A stretch of DNA of 64,000 bases, from the NCBI RefSeq assembly GCF_000686905.1, contig NZ_JMLW01000009.1, positions 33,009 to 97,008 on the forward strand, in the 5' to 3' direction. The notes below the pieces were generated by a model. The model saw only the letters and a program-made list of their open reading frames with translations. It was not told where the DNA came from and searched no databases. Source of the stretch: Marinospirillum insulare DSM 21763. GTDB lineage: Bacteria > Pseudomonadota > Gammaproteobacteria > Pseudomonadales > Halomonadaceae. Within the stretch, counting starts at the first letter, position 1. Every line of letters starts with the position of its first letter. A program made the translations under genes and the position numbers. Positions 19,719 through 29,361 of this stretch are shown in pieces.

Positions 19719-20033
19719 ATGACTACTAGCACTATGAACGCTCAGCAGGCTTGTGAGCTGTTAAAAGAAGGTAAGCTAAAGGTAGTGGATATACGCGACC
19801 CACACAGTTACAGCACTGGCCGAATTAAAACAGCTGAGCGTTTAGACAATAGTAATTTGCAAGAATTTATAAATAATAATGCTAAAGACCAGCCAGTATT
19901 GGTATGTTGTTATCACGGTATGGCCAGCCAAGGTGCAACCGATTTTTTAAAAGCCCAAGGTTTTACAGAGGTTTACAGTCTGGATGGCGGCTTCGAGTTT
20001 TGGAAGGTTTGCCACCCAGAACACTGTGAATAA
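19719..20033 (+). CDS. glpE: Thiosulfate sulfurtransferase GlpE (single-domain rhodanese)
   Basis: GlpE moves sulfane sulfur from thiosulfate to acceptors such as cyanide or thioredoxin in the cytoplasm. The 104-residue single rhodanese domain has the catalytic loop VCCYHGMASQ, where Cys64 is the expected nucleophile and the neighbouring Cys63 is an extra cysteine. Final gene of the lptD-led run; it faces the convergent flgT gene with 12 bases between. Confidence 0.9.
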   Translation: MTTSTMNAQQACELLKEGKLKVVDIRDPHSYSTGRIKTAERLDNSNLQEFINNNAKDQPVLVCCYHGMASQGATDFLKAQGFTEVYSLDGGFEFWKVCHPEHCE

Positions 20034-20045
20034 TGATTTATTTTT

Positions 20046-21251
20046 TTACCAAGCTATGACCAAATCACCCTGCTGAATATTGACCATTTCTGGCAGGGTA
20101 ACTAGCTTACCCCTTGAAAAATTAGGCTGCACCCTTTCTAAGCTTAAGGTTAGGTCAACAGGCACTAGCTCTGTGAAAGACCGCTGAGTGTTGTCGTAAA
20201 AAGTATTTAAACGGAAAACGCTTAAAGTATCACCCGGTTTTAAACCAGCATCAGAGCCAGTATCTATATAAAGGTGCTTATTATCGGTGCGAGTAATACG
20301 TGCCATAAAGGGCTGACAGCCAATTTGCACATTTAAGTCACTCACCATCTGTTCAATGAGTAGGTCAACTTTTTCACCATAGTCAGTTTTCCAAAAACGT
20401 GGATTAGCAAAGCCAATTTTTTCAGTGCGGTTTTCTGTCCAATTACCTTGGGTAGCATAACTGCGGCTAGTAACGAGTTCGCCACTAAAGCCATCGTGAA
20501 TGAACAAGTCAACTTTAAGTGCACGCGCAAAACGCTCACCTTTATAACGAGTGCGCTCATACAAACCCTCAAACACACCCCTTTCACCTGCCAGTTCAGG
20601 ATTAATTAAATCCATACTACGAATAACACCCGTTAATACATATTGGCTACCAATACGGGTGGCGGTATCTACTGCAGTAGTGAGTGAGCCGCGGTCGTTA
20701 ACCGAAGTAGGAATACTGCTGACCTGGTTATACATTTGAAAGCTGGTTGCATCTAAGGCACGTAATTTATCTTGGCCTTGCATACGCTGCAAAATTTCTT
20801 TGGGGAGAGCTTCGCTGGCGTTGTGTAAAGCACCCATATTAGCGGACTGAGGTCTTTCCATATAGAAGTTACTAATCGCTAGGCTACGCTTATAACCATT
20901 AGCATAATTTCCACCCTCACAGCTGCCACTGCTTTCAACCAAGGCTCTAATGGTTAAAAGCAGCAAACCATTTTTAACTTCTTCTTTAAGCACTTCCATT
21001 TGGCTGATACTGCTTTGCGTATCGATAGAAAGTTGGTCGGTATGCAGTTCACCTTGGCTCATAGCCTGATAGCCATTCACCTGTAAAGCACCTTGGAAGC
21101 TTGCTTGCCTAAGCGCATCACGAATAGCCGCACGGCGAGCTTGTACTAAATCTTGGTGGCCGATAACCGAAGTGCCCGTTGCTTCAACCCATTGGGCAGT
21201 AGCAGGGAAAGAAAAGAAAAAAAACAAAGTAAAGATGAGGGCTTTATACAT
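20046..21251 (-). CDS. flgT: Flagellar H-ring assembly protein FlgT
   Basis: FlgT builds the H ring around the flagellar basal body in polar, typically sodium-driven, flagella and supports motor attachment. The 401-residue protein has a signal peptide (cleavage near PATA), an N-terminal domain with WVEATGTSVI and ARRAAIRDALRQAS, a middle domain with curli-assembly-like features (about 125-300), and a C-terminal beta domain (about 315-401, GSDAGLKPGDTLSVF). It follows flgP but is separated from it by a strong intrinsic terminator 20 bases before its ATG. flgO, which accompanies these genes in vibrios, is not in the window. Confidence 0.92.
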   Translation of the reverse strand: MYKALIFTLFFFFSFPATAQWVEATGTSVIGHQDLVQARRAAIRDALRQASFQGALQVNGYQAMSQGELHTDQLSIDTQSSISQMEVLKEEVKNGLLLLTIRALVESSGSCEGGNYANGYKRSLAISNFYMERPQSANMGALHNASEALPKEILQRMQGQDKLRALDATSFQMYNQVSSIPTSVNDRGSLTTAVDTATRIGSQYVLTGVIRSMDLINPELAGERGVFEGLYERTRYKGERFARALKVDLFIHDGFSGELVTSRSYATQGNWTENRTEKIGFANPRFWKTDYGEKVDLLIEQMVSDLNVQIGCQPFMARITRTDNKHLYIDTGSDAGLKPGDTLSVFRLNTFYDNTQRSFTELVPVDLTLSLERVQPNFSRGKLVTLPEMVNIQQGDLVIAW

Positions 21252-21271
21252 GAAATTAGGTCCATTAAAGC

Positions 21272-21303
21272 AAAAACGGGAAGTATCAGATTGATACTTC
21301 CCG
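21272..21303 (-). terminator. Intrinsic terminator between flgP and flgT
   Basis: A perfect 12-base stem (CGGGAAGTATCA at 21277-21288 against TGATACTTCCCG at 21292-21303) with a three-base loop is followed, reading on the minus strand, by five T (complement of 21272-21276). It follows flgP and ends 20 bases before the flgT start codon, so it would limit read-through into flgT. Confidence 0.85.
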
Positions 21304-21342
21304 AGCTAATTGTCTAGTTAGATTTAGCTTTTTTAGTCGGCA

Positions 21343-21915
21343 TTAATTTAAGTGGTAGCGTGCTCTAGGCTGATTTTGTGAAATAGGTAGACGCTGGCTA
21401 GGGTGTTCACCATGAATAGTGTACTTAGCACAGCTAGGATCTGCAGCCATAGATTCGCTTCTTAACATGCAGTGTTGAAAGCGCGGCTCTAAAACCAGCT
21501 CCATCAGTGTTTCATAAGAACCATTGCCCAGATCACGAGTAGAAACCACCTTGGCACCCCTAACTAGGTTGTCGACATAGCCGCGAATGTGATCATCACG
21601 CGTTGCTAAGTTCTGTACCGTGGTGTTACCTTGAATGCGTGTACCATAAACACGCTCAGCCATGCTGCGGTAAGCATCTAGCTTAGAAGCACGCATTGCC
21701 ATTAAATTACGTTGGTTAGGGGTTGTTTGCACATCAGTTTTGCCGTGTGTACCGTAACCATTTACGCGAAGTACAACAGGATCAAAACTGCCCATATCAA
21801 GAACTCGAACCTCTTTTTCTGTTACTGGTTCTTCAGCTTCATCTTTGGAGGCACAGCCTAGGATTAGTGTAAGACCTAAAAGCATTAGGCCTGTTAAAAG
21901 GGTTTTGTTTATCAT
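21343..21915 (-). CDS. flgP: Flagellar H-ring lipoprotein FlgP (LPP20 family)
   Basis: FlgP is an outer-membrane lipoprotein that works with FlgT in the H ring and is needed for motility in vibrios. The 190-residue protein has a signal peptide ending in a lipobox, LILGCAS (Cys at about 21), and an LPP20-like domain with AMRASKLDAYRSMAERVYGTR. The ATG at 21915 has GGGAG five bases upstream, so it is better than an upstream start at 21933. A weak sigma-28-like sequence (TAAAGTTA-N11-ACCAACAA on the minus strand) lies between it and the divergent cca. Confidence 0.88.
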   Translation of the reverse strand: MINKTLLTGLMLLGLTLILGCASKDEAEEPVTEKEVRVLDMGSFDPVVLRVNGYGTHGKTDVQTTPNQRNLMAMRASKLDAYRSMAERVYGTRIQGNTTVQNLATRDDHIRGYVDNLVRGAKVVSTRDLGNGSYETLMELVLEPRFQHCMLRSESMAADPSCAKYTIHGEHPSQRLPISQNQPRARYHLN

Positions 21916-22014
21916 GCTGACTCCCAAGTCCATATTTTGTTGGTATCAAGTTAACTAACTTTAACCTATATTCGACAGAAACAGTAATTGTTTTAGCTAA
22001 ATTGAGATGTATCT

Positions 22015-23121
22015 ATGCAAGTATACCTAGTTGGCGGTGCAGTGCGTGATGAATTATTAAATTTATTTGTAAAAGATCGTGACTGGGTTGTAGTGGGTGC
22101 TACGCCTGAGCAAATGGAAAAACAAGGTTTTCGCCCTGTGGGTAAAGATTTTCCGGTATTTTTACACCCGCAAACCCATGAAGAATATGCGCTAGCTAGA
22201 ACCGAACGAAAAGATGGAAAAGGCTATAAAGGTTTCACGGTCATTGCCAGTCCTGAAGTTACCCTAGAAGAAGACTTGTTGCGCCGAGATTTAACCATTA
22301 ATGCTATCGCTAAAGATTCAACAGGTCAGTTAATAGACCCTTACAAAGGGCAGGAAGATTTAAATAATAAGCTACTTAGAGCCGTTTCAGATGCTTTTAA
22401 TGAAGATCCGCTCAGAGTATTACGTACAGCCCGTTTTGCGGCTCGTTTTGCTTATTTAGGTTTTAAGGTGGAAGCAGGCACGCTTGAAAAAATGTGCCAA
22501 ATAACTGCCAGTGGCGAGTTAGGTTACCTTACGGCTGAGAGAGTTTGGGTAGAAGTTGAAAAAGCCTTAACCGCTCAAACACCCTCAGTGTTTTATAAAC
22601 TTTTGGCTAAAGTGGGTGCAGTAGAAAAACTTTGGCCAGTCTTAGCTAAGCAGCTAACTAATAACCCTGATTGTTTAAATTGGCTAGATAAAGCTGCACA
22701 GCAAGCCTTTAGTTTACCGAAGCGTTTTGCTTTATTGGGTTGGGGTGCAAAGCCAGTATTTTTAGAAGAATTGGTCGAGCACCTTAGCTTGCCTAAAGAA
22801 TACCAAAAGCATTTAAAAGCTTTGTTATTTATGCAAAGTGAACCTGGTTTAACCAGTTTAAAAGCTGAAGAGATTATGCAGCTGTTTGATCGGCTAGATG
22901 CTTGGCGACAACCCGAGCTATTTAATGCAGTAGTCGAGCTGATGGAATTAACCCAAGCAACCCACCAGGCTGAACTATTAAAAAATAGTTTACAACTCGC
23001 TAGAAGCATTAGTGCTAAAGATTTAGTAGCCCAGGGTATTAAAGGGCCGGAAGTAGGCGTAGAGCTAGCCAAACTACGCCTGAAAAAAATAAGAGAGCTA
23101 GTTAATAATGCTAACCAATAG
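22015..23121 (+). CDS. cca: CCA tRNA nucleotidyltransferase (class II)
   Basis: This enzyme adds or repairs the 3' CCA of tRNAs. The N-terminal catalytic domain has VGGAVRDELL, KDRDWVVVGATP (metal-binding acidic pair) and RRDLTINAIA; the neck has DEDPLRVLRTARFAARF in the form NEDPLRVLRTARFAARF. At 368 residues it is shorter than the roughly 410-residue enterobacterial enzyme and no HD phosphohydrolase motif is visible in its C-terminal half, so it is probably the short form without the phosphatase activity. Confidence 0.94.
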   Translation: MQVYLVGGAVRDELLNLFVKDRDWVVVGATPEQMEKQGFRPVGKDFPVFLHPQTHEEYALARTERKDGKGYKGFTVIASPEVTLEEDLLRRDLTINAIAKDSTGQLIDPYKGQEDLNNKLLRAVSDAFNEDPLRVLRTARFAARFAYLGFKVEAGTLEKMCQITASGELGYLTAERVWVEVEKALTAQTPSVFYKLLAKVGAVEKLWPVLAKQLTNNPDCLNWLDKAAQQAFSLPKRFALLGWGAKPVFLEELVEHLSLPKEYQKHLKALLFMQSEPGLTSLKAEEIMQLFDRLDAWRQPELFNAVVELMELTQATHQAELLKNSLQLARSISAKDLVAQGIKGPEVGVELAKLRLKKIRELVNNANQ

Positions 23122-23135
23122 CTAGTAGTTAAAAG

Positions 23136-23642
23136 TTAGCAGTTTAGTTCAACAGGCTTAAGGACTTGTTCAGGGTGAGCATGCTCTTGCCATAGTTCTA
23201 AATAAGTTTGTGCGTAGCCTGTAGGTTTTTGGTTGGGTGCTAGCTCGGCCAGGGGTAGTAGTACAAAGTCATGTTTAAGTAAGTCTGGGTAGGGAAGCTG
23301 CACACCATCCACCTCGCCACTGGCTTCGTCCCAACTAATAATGTCTAAGTCTAAAGCGCGTACATAAATGCTTTGGTCTGCTGGCATCAGGTATTTTTCA
23401 TTACCTTCAATACGCTTAAGCAGTTTATTTAATTCACCTGGTTTTAAACAAGTATAAAAACCAGCAACCAAGTTATAAAAAGGTGCACAGCTTTTTGCTT
23501 TAATTCCAACTGGTTGGGTTTCATACACTTGGCTAATGCTTAAATCCCCAAACTCAGTTTGCAAGGCCTGTAAGGCACGGCTAATTTGATAATCACGCTC
23601 GTGGTTGCTGCCCAAACTAACCCAGCAGTAAACAGGTGTCAT
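23136..23642 (-). CDS. folK: 2-amino-4-hydroxy-6-hydroxymethyldihydropteridine pyrophosphokinase
   Basis: FolK (HPPK) transfers pyrophosphate from ATP to 6-hydroxymethyldihydropterin in folate synthesis. The 168-residue protein has the N-terminal VSLGSN, the substrate-binding ETQPVG and FYN, and the metal-binding RALDLDII. The central loop (GNEKYLMPADQ) departs from the usual Arg-rich form, so this is a somewhat divergent member. It overlaps folB by four bases. Confidence 0.88.
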   Translation of the reverse strand: MTPVYCWVSLGSNHERDYQISRALQALQTEFGDLSISQVYETQPVGIKAKSCAPFYNLVAGFYTCLKPGELNKLLKRIEGNEKYLMPADQSIYVRALDLDIISWDEASGEVDGVQLPYPDLLKHDFVLLPLAELAPNQKPTGYAQTYLELWQEHAHPEQVLKPVELNC

Positions 23643-24028
23643 AAAGTAGGCTCTTGGCGTTGGCGAGTAATTTTAACACCAACACTGGCAGCAGCAGGCA
23701 CAGCACTAGGTTTGCGTAAGGTAAGGCTAACCTGTTGAGTATTAAAGTTATGTAGAAGCTGACTAGCTATTTTTTCAGCGAGGGTTTCAATTAAATCGTG
23801 GTGCTGAGACTGAGCTAAATTAATAACGAGCTCACTAACAGCTGCATAGTTAAGGGCTAAGTTTAAATCATCACTCGCAGCCGCTGGGCGAGTATCTGTG
23901 CTGAGTTCTAGGTCTAGCACCAGCTTTTGCTCAAACTGTTTTTCCCAATCAAATACACCGATACTAGCTAAAAAGCTTAACCCTTCAATAAATACCGTAT
24001 CTTCAAACTTACTTGTTGCCTTATGCAT
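23639..24028 (-). CDS. folB: Dihydroneopterin aldolase
   Basis: FolB converts 7,8-dihydroneopterin to 6-hydroxymethyldihydropterin, the substrate of FolK. The 129-residue protein contains FIEGLSFLASIGVFDWEK, YAAVSELV, and LIETLAEKIA with the active-site Glu, then the C-terminal LRKPSAVPAA. Its start overlaps the tsaD stop by one base (TAATG), giving a tsaD-folB-folK operon. Confidence 0.93.
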   Translation of the reverse strand: MHKATSKFEDTVFIEGLSFLASIGVFDWEKQFEQKLVLDLELSTDTRPAAASDDLNLALNYAAVSELVINLAQSQHHDLIETLAEKIASQLLHNFNTQQVSLTLRKPSAVPAAASVGVKITRQRQEPTL

Positions 24029-25059
24029 TAGCCCAACCCCTGTAGTTCGGTTAATGGCCAGCGAGGTCTTAAAGGAGCAGGAGTAGCGCCATCGCTCTGA
24101 CCTGAAGCTAAGCGTTGTGCACCGGCAAAAGCAATCATTGCGCCATTGTCGGTACAGTAGGCTAAAGAAGGATAAAAAACCTGACCACCCATGCCTTTTA
24201 AGTTCTTTTCTAACTGTTCGCGCAAATGTTGGTTAGCGCTGACACCACCAGCAATGACTAAACGCTTCATGCCAGTTTGTTTTAAAGCCCGTTTACACTT
24301 AATAACCAGCGTATCGACTACGGCATCCTGAAAAGCCCAAGCCACATCGGCCAAGGTTTGCTCGTCTAAAGGTGCTTCTTCTTTTAAACGGTTAACACAG
24401 GTGAGGGTGGCAGTTTTTAAACCACTAAAGCTAAAATCTAAACCAGGGCGATCAGTCATGGGGCGAGGAAAACGAAAGCGGCCCTGAGTGCCTTGTTCGG
24501 CTAGCTTGGCTAAACGTGGTCCACCCGGATAACCCAAGCCCATCATTTTAGCGGTTTTATCAAAAGCTTCACCGGCAGCATCGTCTAAAGACTCGCCGAG
24601 TAATTCATATTCACCAAGGGCATCCACACGAATCAGCTGGGTGTGTCCACCTGAAACTAAAAGTGCAACAAAAGGAAACTCAGGGGGTGTTTGGTCTAAT
24701 AAAGGTGCGAGTAAATGGCCTTCCATGTGATGCACACCCAAAGCAGGAATATCTAAAGCAAAGGCTAAGCTACGCGCCAAGCTTGCGCCGGTCATTAATG
24801 CACCAATTAGCCCAGGGCCAGCTGTATAAGCTACGCCTTCAAGGTCTTCGAGTGATAAGTCGGATTCAGCAAAAACCTGCCTAATTAAAGGGGTTAGTTT
24901 GCGCAAGTGGTCGCGAGAAGCTAATTCAGGAACTACACCACCGTACTGCTCGTGTAGCTCAACCTGGCTAAAGAGTGCATCGGCAATTAAGCCACGTTCA
25001 GTATCGTAAAGCGCTACGCCTGTTTCATCGCAGGAGGTTTCAATGCCCAGCACCAACAT
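24028..25059 (-). CDS. tsaD: tRNA N6-adenosine threonylcarbamoyltransferase TsaD
   Basis: TsaD transfers the threonylcarbamoyl group to A37 of ANN-decoding tRNAs, with TsaB and TsaE. The 343-residue ASKHA-fold protein starts with [13 protein letters not shown] and has the metal-binding HHMEGHL (about 110-116), the [13 protein letters not shown] phosphate loop, the [19 protein letters not shown] segment and C-terminal [12 protein letters not shown]. It is divergent from rpsU, as is common in gammaproteobacteria. Confidence 0.97.
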   Translation of the reverse strand: MLVLGIETSCDETGVALYDTERGLIADALFSQVELHEQYGGVVPELASRDHLRKLTPLIRQVFAESDLSLEDLEGVAYTAGPGLIGALMTGASLARSLAFALDIPALGVHHMEGHLLAPLLDQTPPEFPFVALLVSGGHTQLIRVDALGEYELLGESLDDAAGEAFDKTAKMMGLGYPGGPRLAKLAEQGTQGRFRFPRPMTDRPGLDFSFSGLKTATLTCVNRLKEEAPLDEQTLADVAWAFQDAVVDTLVIKCKRALKQTGMKRLVIAGGVSANQHLREQLEKNLKGMGGQVFYPSLAYCTDNGAMIAFAGAQRLASGQSDGATPAPLRPRWPLTELQGLG

Positions 25060-25115
25060 AACCTAACCCTAGTTTCAAAATTTGGGCGGCTAGTATAAAG
25101 GAAGTGTATAAATAT

Positions 25116-25144
25116 TTGCACCGTGAAGCACAAAGAGGTAGAAT
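25116..25144 (+). promoter_or_regulatory. Putative sigma-70 promoter of rpsU-dnaG-rpoD
   Basis: TTGCAC (25116-25121) and TAGAAT (25139-25144) are separated by exactly 17 bases and lie 60 bases before rpsU in the tsaD-rpsU divergent region. Confidence 0.65.
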
Positions 25145-25204
25145 TTTTCGCTTGTAGTATTCCTAAAACCTATGTAGTTAACCTTCTTAAGGACGGTGAT
25201 TTTA

Positions 25205-25420
25205 ATGCCTGTAATTAAAGTCAAAGACAATGAGCCGTTTGACGTCGCACTGCGTCGTTTCAAGCGTTCTTGCGAAAAAGCTGGTGTTCTAGCTGATGTA
25301 CGTCGTCGTGAATTTTACGAAAAGCCCACAGCTGAGCGCAAGCGCAAGAAAGCAGCAGCGGTTAAGCGCCATCAGAAAAAACTTCAGCGTGAACAGCGTC
25401 GTTTTGAGCGGATGTATTAA
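25205..25420 (+). CDS. rpsU: 30S ribosomal protein S21
   Basis: bS21 is a small basic protein of the 30S subunit, needed for base-pairing of mRNA with the anti-Shine-Dalgarno region. The 71-residue product starts [17 protein letters not shown] and is rich in Arg and Lys throughout. The ATG at 25205 follows AAGGACGG (25188-25195) and matches the normal bS21 N-terminus; an in-frame GTG at 25196 is not the start. Confidence 0.97.
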   Translation: MPVIKVKDNEPFDVALRRFKRSCEKAGVLADVRRREFYEKPTAERKRKKAAAVKRHQKKLQREQRRFERMY

Positions 25421-25478
25421 TACACCGTTAAAAATCGCTTAGTAGTTATGGAGTTGTCTTGACCAAGGCATCCCCTAA

Positions 25479-25514
25479 ACGAGTCTTAAATTATTTGATT
25501 TAAGGCTCGTTTTT
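25479..25514 (+). terminator. Intrinsic terminator between rpsU and dnaG
   Basis: A 13-pair stem with one G-U (ACGAGTCTTAAAT at 25479-25491; ATTTAAGGCTCGT at 25498-25510) and a six-base loop is followed by five T. The position corresponds to the terminator between rpsU and dnaG in E. coli that lowers primase expression. Confidence 0.88.
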
Positions 25515-25557
25515 AGTTTCAGCTCTAAGAGCAGTAAGTTTTTAAATTGAGGTGCTA

Positions 25558-27369
25558 ATGAGCGGCCGCATCCCCCAGGCATTTATAGATGACCTAGTTG
25601 CTCGCAGCGATGTGGCAGATGTTGTTGGTGCGCGTATTAACCTCAAAAAAACGGGCAAAAACTACTCAGCCCTTTGTCCCTTTCATAACGAAAAATCCCC
25701 TTCTTTTAGTATTAACCCAGATAAACAGTTTTATTACTGCTTTGGTTGTGGTGCCAGTGGCAATGCACTCACTTTTTTAATGGAATACGATAACCTAGAA
25801 TTTGTTGAAGCAGTAGAAACACTGGCAAGAAGTCAGGGCGTGCAAGTACCAAGAGAAGACTTTCGTGGAAACCAAAAATCTAGCCAAGCCCACCAAGAGC
25901 AAAAAAAACAAACAGATCAACGCTTAGCCTGTATGGAAGCGGCCAAAAACTATTACCAGCAAGTCATGCGTCAAGGTGAAGGCAAGCTAGGTTTAGATTA
26001 CTTCAACCAGCAGCGTGGTTTAAGTGATGAGCTGCTTAATAACTACGCACTAGGCGTAGCACCCGAAGGTTGGGAAGGTTTAAAAAAACACCTCAACCAA
26101 GCAGGCTTTAGCGAAGCACTACAAATTGAACTCGGTTTGCTAGTAAAAAAAGAAGACACAGGTCGAGTTTATGACCGATTTCGTAACCGAGTTGTTTTCC
26201 CAATTCGCAATACTAAAGGTCATACGGTAGGTTTTGGTGGGCGAGTTTTAGATGACAGCAAACCCAAATATTTAAATTCACCCGAAACCCCGCTCTTTCA
26301 TAAAAGTGAAGAGCTTTATGGTTTATACGAAGCCAGAAAACAACCGGGTAGATTAGACAGGCTGCTAGTAGTAGAAGGTTATATGGATGTGGTCGCCCTA
26401 GCTCAGCAAGGCATTCATTGGGCCGTTGCTACCCTAGGTACCGCAGCCAGTGAAGAACACCTTAAAAGAATTTTTCGCCTAGTTAACGAAGTGGTTTTTT
26501 GCTTCGATGGCGACGCAGCCGGTACCCAAGCGGCAGCGCGAGCCATGCAAACCTTGTTGCCCCTGATTAATGATGGTCGCCATGCCCGCTTTTTATTTTT
26601 ACCTGCTGGCGAAGACCCAGACACCCTAGTACGCAAAGAAGGGGCAGGTTTATTTGAGCAACGTGTAAACCAAGCCATGCCTTTAGCAGAGTACCTAGTT
26701 AGCTACCTGCGCCAAGATTTAGACTTAAACCTATTAGATGACCAGGCACGCATGGCGCAGGCCGCAAGGCCGCTTATACAAAACCTAGCCGATGGTTTAT
26801 TAAAACGTAGACTAGTTTCACACCTGCAAAGCTTAACAGGCTTGACTAGCGAAGATTTGCAAGCCGAACACTTGCCGATTAAACAGCAGACTTATCAACC
26901 AATAAAAGAAAAAGTAATCACAGAAAATACTAGCCGAACCTTGCCAGCTGAAGAAAAGCTACTACGCTTATTGGTACGTTATCCAGACCTAATAAGCCAA
27001 GTACCAGAAAAGCTAGAAATAGAAACACAACGCAATGCATCGGCAGAAGTTTTGCACAGCCTACTTGAATACCTGCGCAAGAGTCCGCATATAACAACAC
27101 AAGTACTCATGGCTTATTGGTCAGGAACCAACGAAGGTGAAGCCTATTTGCAACGTGCCAGGCTAGCACTAGAATTAAACCGTGAAACCGCAGCCGAAGA
27201 AATACAGGCGATTTCACACTATTTAATAAACCGTAAAGCAGAAGAGCAAGTTGAAGCGCGTTACAGCGACTTACTGGGACAGCCTGAATCGTCCCAGTTA
27301 CCAGCGGCAGAGATGCAAGAACTCTGGAAGCTAGTACAACAAAAGCATCTTAAATCAGAAGATAAATAG
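25558..27369 (+). CDS. dnaG: DNA primase
   Basis: DnaG makes the RNA primers for replication. The 603-residue protein has the N-terminal CHC2 zinc-binding domain (CPFHNEKSPSFSI...YYCFGCG, about 38-62), the TOPRIM catalytic domain (VVEGYMDVVAL and FCFDGDAAGTQAA, about 260-330) and a C-terminal DnaB-interacting helical region. The ATG at 25558 has GAGG (25549-25552) five bases before it. Second gene of the macromolecular synthesis operon. Confidence 0.97.
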   Translation: MSGRIPQAFIDDLVARSDVADVVGARINLKKTGKNYSALCPFHNEKSPSFSINPDKQFYYCFGCGASGNALTFLMEYDNLEFVEAVETLARSQGVQVPREDFRGNQKSSQAHQEQKKQTDQRLACMEAAKNYYQQVMRQGEGKLGLDYFNQQRGLSDELLNNYALGVAPEGWEGLKKHLNQAGFSEALQIELGLLVKKEDTGRVYDRFRNRVVFPIRNTKGHTVGFGGRVLDDSKPKYLNSPETPLFHKSEELYGLYEARKQPGRLDRLLVVEGYMDVVALAQQGIHWAVATLGTAASEEHLKRIFRLVNEVVFCFDGDAAGTQAAARAMQTLLPLINDGRHARFLFLPAGEDPDTLVRKEGAGLFEQRVNQAMPLAEYLVSYLRQDLDLNLLDDQARMAQAARPLIQNLADGLLKRRLVSHLQSLTGLTSEDLQAEHLPIKQQTYQPIKEKVITENTSRTLPAEEKLLRLLVRYPDLISQVPEKLEIETQRNASAEVLHSLLEYLRKSPHITTQVLMAYWSGTNEGEAYLQRARLALELNRETAAEEIQAISHYLINRKAEEQVEARYSDLLGQPESSQLPAAEMQELWKLVQQKHLKSEDK

Positions 27370-27395
27370 ACGGTCGAACGCGAAACTGCTATAAT
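27367..27395 (+). promoter_or_regulatory. Putative rpoD promoter in the dnaG-rpoD gap
   Basis: TATAAT (27390-27395) lies 17 bases after TAGACG (27367-27372, four of six -35 matches). The -10 box sits inside a CGCGAAA...TTTCGCG dyad (27379-27401), which could be an operator or simply a symmetrical promoter. It would transcribe through the hairpin at 27410-27444 into rpoD. Confidence 0.55.
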
Positions 27396-27409
27396 TTCGC
27401 GCCTAACTT

Positions 27410-27444
27410 AAGGCAGGCTGTAATATTCAATGGTCTGCCTTTTT
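27410..27444 (+). terminator. Intrinsic terminator or attenuator upstream of rpoD
   Basis: AAGGCAGGC (27410-27418) can pair with GTCTGCCTT (27433-27441), one G-U included, with a 14-base loop, followed by a run of T (27440-27444). It would end dnaG transcripts, and because the likely rpoD promoter is upstream of it, may also attenuate rpoD. Confidence 0.65.
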
Positions 27445-27481
27445 ATATCCATATTTCTTGCACAGCTGAGATAGGGGTTCT

Positions 27482-29338
27482 ATGTCCGGGAAAGCGCAGC
27501 AGCAATCTCGATTGAAAGAATTGATCGCCCGTGGTAAAGAGCAGGGTTACCTGACTTACACGGAAGTTAATGATCATTTGCCGGAAGAAATTTCTGATCC
27601 GGATCAAGTCGAAGATATAATTCGTATGATCAACGATATGGGTATTCCTGTCAGTGAGGAAGCCCCGGACATGGAAACTTTGCTCATGACCGACGGTGAT
27701 TCAACCGACGAGTCAGCAGCCGAAGAAGCCGTGGCCGCACTAGCCGCTGTAGAAGGTGATGCAGGTCGCACCACCGACCCAGTGCGCATGTATATGCGTG
27801 AAATGGGTGCAGTAGAGCTACTCACCCGTGAAGGCGAAATTGTTATAGCTAAACGAATCGAAGAAGGTATTCGTGAAGTTATGCACGCCCTCGCTTATGT
27901 GCCAGGCACAGTTGAAAGTATTCTTGAAGCCTATGACGTGGTTGCAGCAGCCGAAAATGGCCGCTTAACTGATGTTTTTGCAGGCTTTATAGACCCAGTC
28001 GATGATATACCTCCACCAGGTCCTGCACCTACGCCAGCTCCAAAGCCTAAAGCCGCCGCCAAAGATGATGACGACGAAGATGCTGAAGAGGGCGAGGAGG
28101 AAGAGGAAGAAGAAGCAACCGTTAGTGGACCAGACCCAGAAGAATCACGGATTCGTTTTGGTGCATTAAGGGATCAGCTAGTTAAAGCTCGCAAAGCAAT
28201 AGACAAGCATGGCTTTGCACATGAGAAAACCCAAACAGAGCTTAATAAACTAGGTGAGCATTTTGCACCCTTCAAGCTAGCTAACAAGCACTATGAGCGC
28301 GTGGTTAGCAATGCCAGAGGTGCAGTTGCCGATATTCGTAATCAAGAACGTCAAATTATGCGTTTTTGTGTTGGTAAAGCAAAAATGCCCCGTGCTGATT
28401 TTATTGCCACTTTTCCAGGCAATGAAACCAACAGCCAATGGGTTGATGACGTTATTGCCAAAGATGACACCATCGGCAAAAAAGTACGCTCCTACAGCCT
28501 AGACATTAAGCGTTGCCAGCGACGCATTAAAGCACACGAAGAAGCCTTTAACCTGAGTGTTGCAGAGTTAAAAGAAATTAACCGCCGTTTATCTATAGGT
28601 GAAGCGAAAAGTCGCCGCGCCAAAAAAGAAATGGTGGAAGCTAACCTACGCTTGGTTATTTCGATTGCTAAAAAATACACCAACCGTGGCTTACAGTTCT
28701 TAGACCTTATTCAAGAAGGCAATATCGGCCTAATGAAAGCGGTTGATAAGTTTGAATTCCGCCGTGGTTATAAGTTTTCTACCTATGCAACCTGGTGGAT
28801 ACGTCAAGCTATTACACGCTCGATTGCCGACCAAGCGCGTACTATTCGTATTCCTGTACACATGATTGAAACCATTAATAAAATCAACCGTGTACAACGT
28901 CAAATGCTACAAGAAATGGGACGCGAACCAACACCAGAAGAGTTGGGTGAACGCCTTGAAATGCCAGAAGACAAGGTGCGCAAAGTACTCAAAATTGCCA
29001 AAGAGCCCATTTCGATGGAAACGCCCATTGGTGATGATGAAGATTCACATTTAGGTGACTTTATCGAGGATACTAACCAAGAATCCCCGATAGACTCAGC
29101 AACTGAAGAAGGCTTAATAGAAGCCACTCGTTCAGTTCTGTCAGGTCTAACCGCCCGTGAATCTAAAGTGCTGCGTATGCGTTTTGGTATTGATATGAAC
29201 GCCGACCACACGCTAGAAGAAGTAGGCAAACAGTTTGATGTAACGCGAGAGCGCATTCGTCAAATAGAAGCCAAGGCATTGCGTAAGCTACGCCATCCTT
29301 CACGTTGCGATTCGCTACGTTCTTTCCTAGACGAGTAG
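27482..29338 (+). CDS. rpoD: RNA polymerase primary sigma factor RpoD (sigma-70)
   Basis: This is the housekeeping sigma factor. The 618-residue protein has region 1.1 (about 1-80), the non-conserved region with an acidic low-complexity run (about 196-220, Asp/Glu almost continuous), then regions 2 to 4: [43 protein letters not shown], and the C-terminal helix-turn-helix [20 protein letters not shown]. Third gene of the rpsU-dnaG-rpoD operon, with its own likely promoter. Confidence 0.98.
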   Translation: MSGKAQQQSRLKELIARGKEQGYLTYTEVNDHLPEEISDPDQVEDIIRMINDMGIPVSEEAPDMETLLMTDGDSTDESAAEEAVAALAAVEGDAGRTTDPVRMYMREMGAVELLTREGEIVIAKRIEEGIREVMHALAYVPGTVESILEAYDVVAAAENGRLTDVFAGFIDPVDDIPPPGPAPTPAPKPKAAAKDDDDEDAEEGEEEEEEEATVSGPDPEESRIRFGALRDQLVKARKAIDKHGFAHEKTQTELNKLGEHFAPFKLANKHYERVVSNARGAVADIRNQERQIMRFCVGKAKMPRADFIATFPGNETNSQWVDDVIAKDDTIGKKVRSYSLDIKRCQRRIKAHEEAFNLSVAELKEINRRLSIGEAKSRRAKKEMVEANLRLVISIAKKYTNRGLQFLDLIQEGNIGLMKAVDKFEFRRGYKFSTYATWWIRQAITRSIADQARTIRIPVHMIETINKINRVQRQMLQEMGREPTPEELGERLEMPEDKVRKVLKIAKEPISMETPIGDDEDSHLGDFIEDTNQESPIDSATEEGLIEATRSVLSGLTARESKVLRMRFGIDMNADHTLEEVGKQFDVTRERIRQIEAKALRKLRHPSRCDSLRSFLDE

Positions 29339-29361
29339 AAAAGGCGAATAGCTAAAATAAT

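Noticed and set aside
21916..21990. Sigma-28 promoter for flgP
   Set aside because: The minus-strand TAAAGTTA-N11-ACCAACAA has only five of eight matches in the -10 part; too weak to list as a feature.
22593..23072. 159-codon open frame antisense to cca
   Set aside because: Shadow of cca; its translation is Ser/Lys/Cys-rich without recognisable motifs.
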